NCBI GenBank assembly: GCA_949879795.1 | Contig: CATLBR010000015.1 | Location: 16,886 to 80,885, forward strand | DNA: 64,000 bases | Source: an uncultured Hungatella sp. | GTDB taxonomy: Bacteria; Bacillota; Clostridia; Lachnospirales; Lachnospiraceae | Reading direction: 5' to 3' | Position numbers and translations under genes: made by a program | The notes under the pieces: model-generated | What the model was told of the DNA's origin: nothing | Database searches by the model: none | The model's input: only the letters and a program-made list of their open reading frames with translations | Shown: one piece after another, positions 9,774 through 18,788 of the stretch | How positions within the stretch are numbered: the stretch's first letter is position 1 | Layout of the letters: each line of letters opens with the position of its first letter

Positions 9774-10862
9774 ATGAAGAAAAACTACATATCAAAAGCT
9801 GCGGCGCTCCTGGCCTTCTCTCTTGTCCTGGGCGGATGCGGGAGCGGCAGCGGCGGCTCATCCAAATCGGCGATGCAGAGCTATGCGGTCGCGGAAACCA
9901 CAGCAGCAGCCTACCCCATGGCAGCGGCCCCCGCTGGAGCCATGGAAGGCTATTTCGACGGAGGCATGAATTACGAGGAGTTCGGGATATACGAGGAGGA
10001 TACTGCCCTCGCCTCTGTCACCGACACCTCGTCCATAAGCCAGCCTCCTCTCGCCAACCGCAAGCTGATCCGCAACGTGTCCATGGATGTGGAGACCGAT
10101 GCCTTTGACCGGCTTCTGGAAGATATTCAGAAGAAAGTGACAGAACTTTCCGGATACACGGAACAGTCCGACATCTCCGGGAACAGAAGCCAGTACCAAA
10201 GCCGCTACGCCTGGCTCACTGTCCGGATCCCCTGCGACAAGCTGGACCAGTTTATCGACATTGTGGAAAACACCGGAAATGTAACCCGCAAGTCTGAATC
10301 CGTCCAGGATATCACCTTGCAGTACAGCGACCTGGAAAGCCGCAAGAAGACCCTGACCATGGAGCAGGAACGGATCTGGGCTTTGCTTGAGAAAGCCGAC
10401 ACCCTGGAGGCGGTGATCGCCCTGGAGGAACGTCTCTCCGAGATCCGCTATGAGCTGGAGTCCATGGAATCCCAGCTAAAGCTCTTTGACAATCAGGTGG
10501 ATTACAGCAGAGTGGACATCAGTGTCAATGAAGTTCTGCCTGCAAACTTTACCCCTACCGCCCCGGAGACCGTAGGTGAGAGGATCAAAAAGGGCCTCTC
10601 CCGAAACATGGACAACATGGGGGAATTCGTGACGGATCTGTTTGTAGGCCTCATCATTTTCATCCCTGTGTGGATCCCCTTTGGGGTCATTGCGGCTCTC
10701 TTTATCCTTTTGTTAAACAGATTTCGGAAAAAACACAGGAAAGCAGATAAAACCGGCGGTCAGCGGCCGTGGTCTATTCGTCTTCCCGAAAAAGCAGGCT
10801 CGGGAAAAACAGCGTCTGACGAAGACCAGACCACCTCTACAACTCCACCGCAAGATTCCTGA
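9774..10862 (+). CDS. DUF4349-type lipoprotein
   Basis: The 362-residue product begins with a lipoprotein signal peptide with lipobox LGGC (Cys about residue 22). A Ser/Gly/Ala-rich linker follows, then a DUF4349-like domain: RKLIRNVSMDVETDAFDRLL, SRYAWLTVRIPCDKLDQFI, and a long coiled coil (SDLESRKKTLTMEQERIWALLEKA to QLKLFDNQ). A membrane segment lies near residue 290-315 and a basic tail follows. Function is unknown; it probably spans from the outer membrane leaflet back through the membrane. The start is supported by GGAGG 8 bases upstream. Its 3' end overlaps the convergent MATE gene by 26 bases. Confidence 0.8.
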   Translation: MKKNYISKAAALLAFSLVLGGCGSGSGGSSKSAMQSYAVAETTAAAYPMAAAPAGAMEGYFDGGMNYEEFGIYEEDTALASVTDTSSISQPPLANRKLIRNVSMDVETDAFDRLLEDIQKKVTELSGYTEQSDISGNRSQYQSRYAWLTVRIPCDKLDQFIDIVENTGNVTRKSESVQDITLQYSDLESRKKTLTMEQERIWALLEKADTLEAVIALEERLSEIRYELESMESQLKLFDNQVDYSRVDISVNEVLPANFTPTAPETVGERIKKGLSRNMDNMGEFVTDLFVGLIIFIPVWIPFGVIAALFILLLNRFRKKHRKADKTGGQRPWSIRLPEKAGSGKTASDEDQTTSTTPPQDS

Positions 10863-12222
10863 GCCACTTTTTCTGTCGGTATCTCACATATCCGATGGCC
10901 GCCTTGTACACTTCTTCAAGCATGACCATCCCGTATACGATATGTATAGGCTGCCGCAAAACCAGACCGCCGACAAACGCCAGAGGAATCCCGATAAACC
11001 ACACTCCGCTGGTATCTATGAACAGGCACATGGCCGTGTCGCCGCCGCTGCGCAGAACCCCCACCACGTTCACATAGTTGAACATTTTAAAGGGCATGAA
11101 CAGGGCGAACACGGTGATGCAGCGGCTCACGGAGGCGGCCACTTCATCGCTGATTCCCGGCTGGTACAGGGAGATGAAGTTCCACCTCATCCCCACGCAG
11201 AACAGGGCTGTGGCCAGGGTCACCAGAAACTGGAGAATAAAGAAATTTTTCGCGTAGGTCTCCGCCCTCTTTAATTTCCCTGCGCCCATCTCGTTGCCCA
11301 GAATCACCGCCGTGGCGGCGCTCAGCCCCTGGAACAGCACCACCACCACGTCCTGGATGGTGGTGGCGATGGTGATGGCGGCCACCGCGTCGTCCCCCAT
11401 CCTTCCGTATGCCATGGAATACACGGTGGTGCCCAGCCCCCAGATGAACTCGTTGATGATCACGGGAAGGGCCGTGGAGAAGAATTTCATGAGAAATTCC
11501 CTGGACCAGCCGAACATCTCTCTCACCGCGCAGGCCACAGGCGTCTTTCCGAAATACACCACGCACAGGATGGAGGCCGACTCCACCACCCTGGCTATGA
11601 GAGTCGCCAGGGCCGCGCCTGCCACACCCATGGCGGGCGCACCGAATTTCCCGAATATCAGAATATAATTAAAGCAGATATTCACCGCTATGGCCACGCA
11701 GCTGATGATCACCGGCTCTTTCACCCGGTTCACGGCGCGGAGCATGGCCACATAGGTGTTGGTCAGCGCCGTGCACGGGTAAGAGAGGGCCGCTATGGCC
11801 AGATAAGCGGCCCCCATGCGGATGCTGGCGTCGCTGGCAGTGAATATCCTCATCATCAGCTCCGGCTTCAGGCAGGCGGGAACCAGGAAGATCACCGATG
11901 CCGTCAGAGCCAGGGTCAGGGCCACCCCCAGCACCCTTCTGATATTCTTCACGTCTTTATTGCCCCAGTACTGGGCCGCCAGGACTCCGGAGCCGCTGTT
12001 TATACCGAACACCAGCAGGGTAAACACGAAAAAAACCTTGTTGGCCAGACCCACGGAGGCGATGGCCGTGGAACCCAGACTGCCGATCATCAGGTTATCC
12101 ACCAGGTTTACCACCGTGTTCAGCATTCCCTGCATGGCCACGGGCAGGGCAATCATAATCGTCTTTTTCAGAAAACCGGTATCCCGGAACATCTCTTTTG
12201 TGTCTCTCAATAATCCTGTCAT
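10837..12222 (-). CDS. MATE-family multidrug/Na+ antiporter
   Basis: This 461-residue integral membrane protein has about 12 hydrophobic helices and the two-fold repeat of the MATE (MatE) family, with N-terminal segment ALPVAMQGMLNTVVNLVDNLMIG and AQYWGNKD, which is typical of the NorM/DinF-like group. It probably exports cationic drugs or metabolites using a Na+ or H+ gradient. The substrate cannot be told from the sequence. It is convergent with, and overlaps, the DUF4349 lipoprotein gene. Confidence 0.9.
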   Translation of the reverse strand: MTGLLRDTKEMFRDTGFLKKTIMIALPVAMQGMLNTVVNLVDNLMIGSLGSTAIASVGLANKVFFVFTLLVFGINSGSGVLAAQYWGNKDVKNIRRVLGVALTLALTASVIFLVPACLKPELMMRIFTASDASIRMGAAYLAIAALSYPCTALTNTYVAMLRAVNRVKEPVIISCVAIAVNICFNYILIFGKFGAPAMGVAGAALATLIARVVESASILCVVYFGKTPVACAVREMFGWSREFLMKFFSTALPVIINEFIWGLGTTVYSMAYGRMGDDAVAAITIATTIQDVVVVLFQGLSAATAVILGNEMGAGKLKRAETYAKNFFILQFLVTLATALFCVGMRWNFISLYQPGISDEVAASVSRCITVFALFMPFKMFNYVNVVGVLRSGGDTAMCLFIDTSGVWFIGIPLAFVGGLVLRQPIHIVYGMVMLEEVYKAAIGYVRYRQKKWLRNLAVEL

Positions 12223-12288
12223 TTTATGTCCTCTCTTTGATGTCCTCCCCCTGCCGACTCATCAGCAGCAGAAACCCTACAGCGAACG

Positions 12289-12317
12289 CACAAAGAAACG
12301 CGTCACTGGCGCGTTTC
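12289..12317 (-). terminator. Hairpin overlapping the stop codon of the CBS-domain gene
   Basis: Perfect 8-base arms GAAACGCG (12295-12302) and CGCGTTTC (12310-12317) enclose a 7-base loop that contains the TGA stop of the upstream gene. On the minus strand a short TTTG run follows. It is a plausible intrinsic terminator. Confidence 0.5.
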
Positions 12318-13682
12318 CTTATCCTCGTCCCCTTCTTCCGTCTCCTGCTCCTGCGGGGGAGCAGCGGTGACCTTCACTGTCTGTATCATCTTGTTCTCTA
12401 CACTGAGAATCTTAAAAATATATCCTTTATATTCCACCTCGGAGTCTTCGTCTTCCTTCGGGATCCGATCCAGCTTGGAGATGAGGAATCCGTTGACCGT
12501 ATCGTAGGAACCGGCCTCTTCCTGGGAGAACTCGATCCCCAGGGCCTGAGCGGCCTCCTCCAGGGGCGTCATGCCGTTCAAGATAAATCCGTCCTCCTGG
12601 ACGAGGATAAACTCTTCCTCGGCGTCGTACTCATCCAGAATATTGCCCACGATCTCCTCCAGAATATCCTCCATAGTTATGATCCCGTCGGTCTGACCGT
12701 ACTCGTCCACCACGATCACCATATGGATCTTCCGCGACTGCATCTCCCGAAACAGGGTGTCGATATTCCTGGTCTCCGGGATAAAATGGGCCTCCCGCAG
12801 AAGACCCGGTATCTGTCCCACCGGTTTATCTTTCCACTCCGGGTTCTCCCCGTAGATCACCGCGTCTTTCATATGTAAGATGCCGATAATATGATCCGTA
12901 TCTTTCTCGTACACCGGGTAACGGGAATTTTTTCCTTCCCGGAGGATAAACCCGATGGCATCCGCCAGAGTCTCCGCGGCGCTGATGGACACCACATTGG
13001 TCCTGTGAGTCATGATATCCTTGGCGGCTTTGTCGTCAAGTTCAAAGATATTGGTGATCATCTCCGCCTCCTCGGCTTCCAGAACACCCTGTTCATGTCC
13101 CTCATTGACCATGGACATGATATCTTCCTCCGTCACATTGTCGTCCGCCGCGTCCATATCTATTCCCAGCAGCTTCAGCACCACCCATGACAGGCCTGTC
13201 ACCGCGCGGATAAAAGGAAACAGCGGGATCAGCATGGCGCTGACAAAAGGCAGCAGCCTGTATCCCCACTTCTCCGGCTCCCTGGCCCCGCACTGTTTGG
13301 GGATGATAGTGCCAAAGGAAACGGTGCATATCAGGAGAAGCACGCCGATGAGAAGCAGGCTGACTGTTCTCAGAGCGGAACCCTCCAGCAGATTTCTCTG
13401 CCACATGGCAGCCTCCAGCCTCCTGCTCCACTGTTTTAAAATAAACGCGCCTATGACCATGCCTATGGTGTTGCTGACAATCTGTATAGAATCTATAAAC
13501 CGGGAAGGCCGGCCGGCAATCTTCAAAAGTTTCCCCGCTTTTTTGCTGCCGAGCTCCGCCTCCTTCTCCAGATTACCCACATTGATATTTCGTATAGCAG
13601 AACCAAACCCGTAAAAAGCGGCCTCCAGCATCACAAACAGGACAAACAGCAGCAAACTGAAAGGCCAATACCCATCGTCCAT
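12303..13682 (-). CDS. CNNM/CorC-type membrane protein with CBS pair (hemolysin-C family)
   Basis: The 459-residue protein has an N-terminal DUF21/CNNM membrane domain (about residues 1-190, with hydrophobic helices and an SRFIDSIQIVSNTIG segment). Two CBS domains follow (MTHRTNVVSISAAETLADAIGF; ETRNIDTLFREMQSRKIHMVIVVDEYGQTDGIITMEDILEEIVG), then a C-terminal CorC_HlyC domain (about 350-440). Such proteins are implicated in Mg2+ or other cation efflux with nucleotide sensing by the CBS pair. The hemolysin name is historical. The tail is Glu/Gln-rich. Confidence 0.9.
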   Translation of the reverse strand: MDDGYWPFSLLLFVLFVMLEAAFYGFGSAIRNINVGNLEKEAELGSKKAGKLLKIAGRPSRFIDSIQIVSNTIGMVIGAFILKQWSRRLEAAMWQRNLLEGSALRTVSLLLIGVLLLICTVSFGTIIPKQCGAREPEKWGYRLLPFVSAMLIPLFPFIRAVTGLSWVVLKLLGIDMDAADDNVTEEDIMSMVNEGHEQGVLEAEEAEMITNIFELDDKAAKDIMTHRTNVVSISAAETLADAIGFILREGKNSRYPVYEKDTDHIIGILHMKDAVIYGENPEWKDKPVGQIPGLLREAHFIPETRNIDTLFREMQSRKIHMVIVVDEYGQTDGIITMEDILEEIVGNILDEYDAEEEFILVQEDGFILNGMTPLEEAAQALGIEFSQEEAGSYDTVNGFLISKLDRIPKEDEDSEVEYKGYIFKILSVENKMIQTVKVTAAPPQEQETEEGDEDKETRQ

Positions 13683-13756
13683 GAATTTCTTATCTCTCTC
13701 CTTCTTTCGTATAATCTGTTAATATATCACATTCCGCAGGTTTCGTCAATGACAGA

Positions 13757-14104
13757 CTATGTAGGCAGTTCCAGGCTGACCATCAGGGCATAGTCCACTT
13801 TCCGCTGCAGTTCCTCGTCAATGTGGCAGATCCTCTCCTTCAGTCTCTGCTTGTCGATGGTCCTCAGCTGCTCCAGCAAGATCACCGAATCCTTGACTAT
13901 ATCGCATTTTCTCGCGTCCAGTTCCACATGGGTGGGGAGCTTGGCTTTGTTCATCTTTGAGGTGATGGCGGCGCAGATCACCGTAGGACTGTGTCTGTTG
14001 CCCACATCGTTCTGGATGATGAGAACCGGGCGCACCCCTCCCTGCTCCGACCCCACAACCGGCCTTAAATCAGCGTAATATATATCTCCTCGTCTAATAA
14101 TCAC
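13757..14104 (-). CDS. mazF: MazF/PemK-type endoribonuclease toxin
   Basis: This is an NdoA/MazF-like protein of about 115 residues: [29 protein letters not shown], then [19 protein letters not shown] and [13 protein letters not shown]. The family cleaves mRNA at short sequence sites in the cytosol. The GTG at 14104 is chosen as start because GGAG lies 9 bases before it and it matches the usual family N-terminus; an in-frame TTG exists at 14122. In Bacillus the gene order is alr-antitoxin-toxin. Here mazF follows alr but no recognisable antitoxin lies between them, only a 41-residue basic frame (14131-14256) without a good ribosome binding site. Confidence 0.9.
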   Translation of the reverse strand: MIIRRGDIYYADLRPVVGSEQGGVRPVLIIQNDVGNRHSPTVICAAITSKMNKAKLPTHVELDARKCDIVKDSVILLEQLRTIDKQRLKERICHIDEELQRKVDYALMVSLELPT

Positions 14105-14319
14105 GTCTTCACACTCCGTCAATCAAGTTTTCACCTGTAGTATTGACCTGTTTGCCGCAGTATATTCATGCTTCTTGTGATTATTCTATTCCTGTTGCCC
14201 GTTTTTTTGTGCCTGGCCTGCCGGAGAAATCTGCCTGCTGTTTTACCGGAAGTCATTTTCCCGAAATTGCTTTGCCTGCTGAAAATCCCTCTGCCTGCAG
14301 GAAACGGTTTCTCCGGAAG

Positions 14320-15510
14320 TCATTTTGCCTGCATAAAATCGTCGTAGAGGTCGTCGAAGTAATCCTTCTTTCCTACGATCTCTCCTCCTTTTATGTATAC
14401 CCTGGGAACCCTCTTGCCAATACCGCAGATGATCTCATAGTGGAACCCGCCGCCCAGGGCCGCCAGTTCTTCCACCGTGATCTGATCCTGGCCGTCCCTG
14501 CCGATGAGCGTAACCTCGTCGTCCTCCCGTGCCTCCATGATCCCGGTGATATCCACCATCATCTGGTCCATGCACACTCTTCCCAGAATAGGGGCGCTCT
14601 TCCCCCGGATCAGCACTCTGCCCTTTCCCGACAGGCTTCTGGGATATCCGTCGCCGTAACCTACAGGCACCGTAGCCACCACCATAGGTTTATCGGCCGT
14701 AAATGTGCCGCCATAGCTCACAGCCGTTCCCGGACCGATAGTCTTTATATAGGTAATGCAGCTTTTAAGTTCCATAACCGGACGAAGGGGAACCTGCTCT
14801 TTTGCCACCTCATCGGAAGGGTAGAGACCATAGATGGAAATGCCCGCCCTCACCATGTCACAGTTGGCGTCTTTCATGTCCACGATCCCCGCACTGTTGG
14901 AAATGTGTTTTACGGGAATGTGGATTCCCCGCCTCTCCAGCATCTCTATGAAATTCAGATACTCCTTTAGCTGTCTCCTTGCGCTGGTCTTGTCCGTCTC
15001 GTCGGCCCTGGCGAAATGTGTAAATATCCCCTCCACGGTGATTCCCTCCATGAAACAGATCTCCGCGGCCAGATCCGCGGACTCTTCCGTGGGAACCATT
15101 CCGATACGACTCATCCCCGTGTCCAGCGCCAGGTGGACATACGCCGTCCTGCCCAAAGCCCCGGCTGTCCGCGCCAGAGACAGAGCCTGATTTTTTTCAA
15201 ATACCGTGGAGCGGAGCTCATAGTTTATCAGGTCTTCATTGTGCCTCTCGTGGACCGGACCCAGAATCAGGACGGGCTTTGTGATCCCGTGCTTTCTCAG
15301 ATTCACGGCCTCCTGCACGGTGGCCACCGCGTATGCCTCCACATAGGGGGCTATGGCTTTGGCCACCGGAACCGCTCCGTGTCCATAGCCGTCCGTCTTT
15401 ACCACTCCCATCATGGCCGTGCCTTCTGTCAGGTTCGCCGCCATGGCTTTCATATTGTCTTCCACCGCGTCCAGATCTATGGACGCGTACACTCTTGTGT
15501 AGGATCTCAT
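14320..15510 (-). CDS. alr: Alanine racemase
   Basis: This is a PLP enzyme of 396 residues interconverting L- and D-alanine for peptidoglycan. The PLP-binding motif VVKTDGYGHG gives Lys38 as the Schiff-base residue. ISIYGLYPSDE and the C-terminal beta domain (GGTFTADKPMVVATVPVGYGDGYPR, the Tyr-bearing region) are present. The ATG at 15510 has an AGGAAGGTG site; a longer frame starts at 15537. It lies downstream of nnr in an apparent rex-acpS-nnr-alr-mazF operon on the minus strand. Confidence 0.95.
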   Translation of the reverse strand: MRSYTRVYASIDLDAVEDNMKAMAANLTEGTAMMGVVKTDGYGHGAVPVAKAIAPYVEAYAVATVQEAVNLRKHGITKPVLILGPVHERHNEDLINYELRSTVFEKNQALSLARTAGALGRTAYVHLALDTGMSRIGMVPTEESADLAAEICFMEGITVEGIFTHFARADETDKTSARRQLKEYLNFIEMLERRGIHIPVKHISNSAGIVDMKDANCDMVRAGISIYGLYPSDEVAKEQVPLRPVMELKSCITYIKTIGPGTAVSYGGTFTADKPMVVATVPVGYGDGYPRSLSGKGRVLIRGKSAPILGRVCMDQMMVDITGIMEAREDDEVTLIGRDGQDQITVEELAALGGGFHYEIICGIGKRVPRVYIKGGEIVGKKDYFDDLYDDFMQAK

Positions 15511-15533
15511 GTTTCTCACACCTTCCTGTATAG

Positions 15534-17231
15534 TCAAATTCCTCTTGTGATCGTTCCCACTTCACAGGCCAGCTCCCTGGCCAGCATCTCCGCCGGGCCG
15601 TGGGTCTCCCTGTAACGGTCTCCCGCCAGTCCGTGAACATACACGGCCATGGCCGCCCCGTCAAAGGGTTCCATCTTCTGGGCCAGCAGCCCTGCCACGG
15701 TTCCTGCCAGCACATCGCCGGATCCTGCCTTGGCCATACAGCTGTTGCCGCTGGTATTCACATAACACTGCCCGTCCCTGCCCGCCGCCACAGTGGCCGC
15801 ATCCTTAAGCACGCAGACAACCCCGTGGGCAGCGCTGTACTCTCTGGCAGTTCCCGGAATATCCTTTTGTATCTCCGCTATAGTCTTTCCCGTGAGCCGG
15901 GCCATCTCCCCCAGATGGGGAGTAATCACTATATTCTCCGTATAGTACTGAGCCAGATAAGGATATCTGGCGATGGCGTTGAGCCCGTCCGCGTCCAGGA
16001 CTATGGGCACATAGGCGCATGTGAGGACAGACTGGATCAGAAGCCTGACATAGGGCTCCTGGCCCAGGCCCGGACCCGCCACGATCACGTCCGCCCAAGC
16101 GCATTCCCTCTCCATCCGCTCCTCCCACCGGGGGCCGGGGAACCGGCTGGTGCTGTCCTCAAACTGCCCTCTGGGGCTGTCCTCCGGCAGTCGGCTGCGT
16201 CTGTCCTTCTTCGGCCCGCTGCGGCTGTCTTTCCGGGGCAGACTGCCGCCGTCCTCCCCCGTGTCCTCCTCTCCGCTCAGCTCTTCCGGCCTGTAGGCGG
16301 CGACTATGGCCTCGGGAAGCTGCTGCTGCAGAACCGCCCGATTCTCCTCCACCGTCATAATTTTCACCAGCCCCGCTCCTGTCCGGTACGCCGCCAGAGC
16401 CGCAAGAAAAGCGGCCCCGCTCATGCCCCTGGAACCGGCGATGAGTAGGACTTTCCCGAAAGTTCCTTTGTTGCTGTACGCCGGCCGCGAGGGCAGCCTT
16501 GCCAGGTCCTCCCTCCCGTAAGTCCAGGCAAAGGGCCCTGCCTGGTCAAAACTGATCTTGGGAAAACCGATGTCCTCCACCACCACTCTCCCCGAGTAAT
16601 CTCTTCCCGGGTACAGCACGCTCCCCAGCTTCTCACATCCGAATGTCACGGTCACCTCCGCCCTCAGGGCGATCCCCATGACCTGCCCCGTGGCGCTGTG
16701 AATCCCGGAGGGAATGTCCACAGCCGCCACCTTGGCGCCGGAGGCGCTTATGGCTTCTATAATCTCCCTGTATTCTCCTTCCACGTCTCTGCCCAGGCCC
16801 ACGCCGAATATCCCGTCTATGACCACGTCGCGGCGGGAGAAAGCGGGGGGCGCAGAAACGTGGTCCGCTCCTCTGTTCCCGGAGACTCCTGCGGCAAAAT
16901 CCCTCCACTCTCTTATGGGAATTCCCAGTTTCCGGGCGATCTCCGTCTGAGTGTGGAACTCTCTGGTTCCCCGATCTTCTCTGCCTGCTATGATCACAGA
17001 TACGGCAAAACCTTCCAGGGCCAGCATCCTGGCCGCGGCCACGCCGTCGGCCCCGTTGTTGCCCGTGCCGCACACGGCCCAGACCATATCTTCTTTCTCT
17101 GCCAGTTTCCCTGCCTCCCTGGCCACCGCCATAGCCGCCCGCTCCATCAGCACCAGAGACGGTATCCCCACGGTCTCTATGGTGTACCGGTCCACCGCCT
17201 TCATCTGCTCTCCTGTCGCCAGATATCTCAT
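15534..17231 (-). CDS. nnr: Bifunctional NAD(P)H-hydrate epimerase / ADP-dependent dehydratase
   Basis: The 565-residue protein repairs hydrated NAD(P)H. The N-terminal YjeF_N epimerase domain (about 1-220) contains CGTGNNGADGVAAARML and DGIFGVGLGRDVEG. The C-terminal kinase-fold dehydratase (about 245-565) contains GTFGKVLLIAGSRGMSGAA, VVAGPGLGQ, DADGLNAIA and GSGDVLAGTVAGLLAQ. An unusual Arg/Ser/Pro/Asp-rich insertion of about 50 residues interrupts the dehydratase before WADVIVAGPGLG. Its start codon overlaps the acpS stop, so translation is probably coupled. Confidence 0.92.
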   Translation of the reverse strand: MRYLATGEQMKAVDRYTIETVGIPSLVLMERAAMAVAREAGKLAEKEDMVWAVCGTGNNGADGVAAARMLALEGFAVSVIIAGREDRGTREFHTQTEIARKLGIPIREWRDFAAGVSGNRGADHVSAPPAFSRRDVVIDGIFGVGLGRDVEGEYREIIEAISASGAKVAAVDIPSGIHSATGQVMGIALRAEVTVTFGCEKLGSVLYPGRDYSGRVVVEDIGFPKISFDQAGPFAWTYGREDLARLPSRPAYSNKGTFGKVLLIAGSRGMSGAAFLAALAAYRTGAGLVKIMTVEENRAVLQQQLPEAIVAAYRPEELSGEEDTGEDGGSLPRKDSRSGPKKDRRSRLPEDSPRGQFEDSTSRFPGPRWEERMERECAWADVIVAGPGLGQEPYVRLLIQSVLTCAYVPIVLDADGLNAIARYPYLAQYYTENIVITPHLGEMARLTGKTIAEIQKDIPGTAREYSAAHGVVCVLKDAATVAAGRDGQCYVNTSGNSCMAKAGSGDVLAGTVAGLLAQKMEPFDGAAMAVYVHGLAGDRYRETHGPAEMLARELACEVGTITRGI

Positions 17232-17608
17232 ACACAGCTCCCTTCTTCCCGCTTCTCCGCCACCGCGAACGCCGCCACATACTCTCTTGTGTCGGTGATG
17301 GACACATGGAAATCCGTGACGCCCATCTCCCGGGCCCTCTCTTTGGCTCCGCCGAAAACCCTGACAAAAGGCTTTCCTCTCTCATCCCTGAGCACTTCGA
17401 TATCCCTGGGTCCAAATCCGGAAAACCCTGTCCCCAGAGACTTGGCCACCGCCTCCTTGACAGCAAAATTGCCCGCAAGGCGCGGAATGCTCTTCCCCGC
17501 CTGCAGGCACTCATCTTCCGTGTAGATCCGTGACAGAAAAGCCTGCTTTTCACAGGCTTTCCCCACACGGGCAATCTCAATCATATCTGTTCCGACTCCT
17601 GCTATCAT
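17228..17608 (-). CDS. acpS: Holo-[acyl-carrier-protein] synthase
   Basis: This 126-residue AcpS transfers 4'-phosphopantetheine from CoA to ACP. Diagnostic motifs are GVGTDMIEIARV (metal-binding Asp) and NFAVKEAVAKSLGTGF (catalytic Glu/Lys). The ATG at 17608 overlaps the rex TGA as ATGA, and gives the family's normal N-terminus. A longer in-frame extension to 17698 lies inside rex and is unlikely. The 3' end overlaps the nnr start by 4 bases. Confidence 0.95.
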   Translation of the reverse strand: MIAGVGTDMIEIARVGKACEKQAFLSRIYTEDECLQAGKSIPRLAGNFAVKEAVAKSLGTGFSGFGPRDIEVLRDERGKPFVRVFGGAKERAREMGVTDFHVSITDTREYVAAFAVAEKREEGSCV

Positions 17609-18312
17609 GACTGTACGTTTCTTTCCGGCTTTCCTTTCTGGGAAGCCTTCTCTTTTTCTATTTTCTCCTTTTGGGCTTTCTGATCCTGCATGCTGCACAC
17701 CCGGTAGGAAAGGCGCATAAGGCTTTCCGACAGGTGCACGTTCTCCACCACCACGTCGTCCGGCACCACCAGATCCGTGTGGGCAAAATTCCAGATGGCC
17801 TTGATTCCCGCCGCCACCAGGCGGTCCGCGATCTCCGGCGCCTTGGTCTTCGGTATGGTCAGGGCGGCAATCTGAACCTGGTTGTCCACGATAAACTTCT
17901 CCAGCTCCTCCACCCCAAGGATCTCCACCCCTCTCACCACCCGCCCGATCAGGCGGGGATTCACATCAAACATTCCCTTGATGATAAATCCGCGGCGCTC
18001 GAAATTGGCATAATTAGCGATGGCCTGCCCCAGATTCCCCGCGCCGATAATAATCAGGTTGTGCTGGCGGTCAACGCCCATAATCTTGGCAATCTCCGTG
18101 TACAGGTACTTTACGTTGTATCCATATCCCTGCTGGCCGAACCCGCCGAAATTGTTCAAATCCTGGCGGATCTGGGACGCGGTCACATGCATCCTCTGGC
18201 TCAGGTCATTGGACGAGATGCGTTCTACGCCTTCCTCCATCAACTCTCCCAGATGTCTGTAATATCTTGGCAGTCTGGCGATCACTGCTCTCGAGATTGG
18301 CTTATACTCCAC
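17605..18312 (-). CDS. rex: Redox-sensing transcriptional repressor Rex
   Basis: This 235-residue repressor has an N-terminal winged helix (ISRAVIARLPRYYRHLGELMEEGVERISSNDLSQRMHVTASQIRQDL style, residues 5-60) and a Rossmann NADH domain (IIIGAGNLGQAIANY). It senses the NADH/NAD+ ratio and represses fermentation genes. The C-terminal 20 residues are Lys/Glu-rich and poorly conserved. It is the first gene of the acpS-nnr-alr-mazF run. Confidence 0.95.
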   Translation of the reverse strand: MEYKPISRAVIARLPRYYRHLGELMEEGVERISSNDLSQRMHVTASQIRQDLNNFGGFGQQGYGYNVKYLYTEIAKIMGVDRQHNLIIIGAGNLGQAIANYANFERRGFIIKGMFDVNPRLIGRVVRGVEILGVEELEKFIVDNQVQIAALTIPKTKAPEIADRLVAAGIKAIWNFAHTDLVVPDDVVVENVHLSESLMRLSYRVCSMQDQKAQKEKIEKEKASQKGKPERNVQS

Positions 18313-18420
18313 ACCTATATTCCTCTTTTCTTTCTATACTACTGAATATTATACTCAGTTGTTATTTTAATGTCAAATATTTCCCGAGAAAGAACATTTA
18401 AAAAACAATCTGCCCACAAA

Positions 18421-18469
18421 TTTAAAATAAGCCATTGAAAACAGATGCTTTCCGTCTGCTTTCAATGGC
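18421..18469 (-). terminator. Strong hairpin with T-rich tail
   Basis: Arms GCCATTGAAA and TTTCAATGGC are perfect complements. After a mismatch the stem extends through CAGA/TCTG. On the minus strand the hairpin is followed by TTATTTTAAA. It sits at the end of a short gene fragment, whose stop codon is inside the stem. Its core recurs at 22579-22611. Confidence 0.65.
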
Positions 18470-18470
18470 T
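18438..18470. repeat. 33-base direct repeat, copy 1
   Basis: This 33-base sequence, beginning AAAACAGATGC and ending TTCAATGGCT, is identical to 22579-22611 in the same orientation. The two copies bracket the LRR surface-protein gene and lie about 4.1 kb apart. Confidence 0.85.
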
Positions 18471-18575
18471 CTCTTCCGGCCCCAGGGCCCTGATCATCCT
18501 CCTCAGATAGGAGTCGCTGATAATAATGTGCTCATAAAAATCCAGAATTTTTGACTCGTCCGGCTGCTTATCCTG
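18462..18575 (-). pseudogene. C-terminal fragment of an unrecognised small protein
   Basis: A 37-codon frame reads DESKILDFYEHIIISDSYL then RRMIRALGPEESH. It has no start codon and is preceded directly by TGA. An AAGGAGAGGAGA-ATG lies just upstream in another frame, suggesting a frameshifted gene. Its biased composition and the terminator at its end suggest it was once real. The remaining intergenic sequence up to 18788 shows no further gene. Confidence 0.4.
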
Positions 18576-18788
18576 TCATTCTCCTCTCCTTGTCCGTTCC
18601 CTAGACTGTTTCCCTATACGGTTCTCACACCATTCTTCCCTGTCGTCTAAAGCATTGCGCTTTTATTATAGTAAATCCGCAGGTGACAGACAATTATAAA
18701 ACTCCGCTAAAATGACAAACGGCAATTTTAAATAACAGAGCATTCGCAGACATTTTCCATTTTGTGGGCTTTTCGAAAACCCAAAATC

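Noticed and set aside
14131..14256. 41-codon basic frame between alr and mazF as an antitoxin gene
   Set aside because: Weak ribosome binding site, no similarity to MazE-type antitoxins that I can see, and composition partly due to a short direct repeat at the end of alr.
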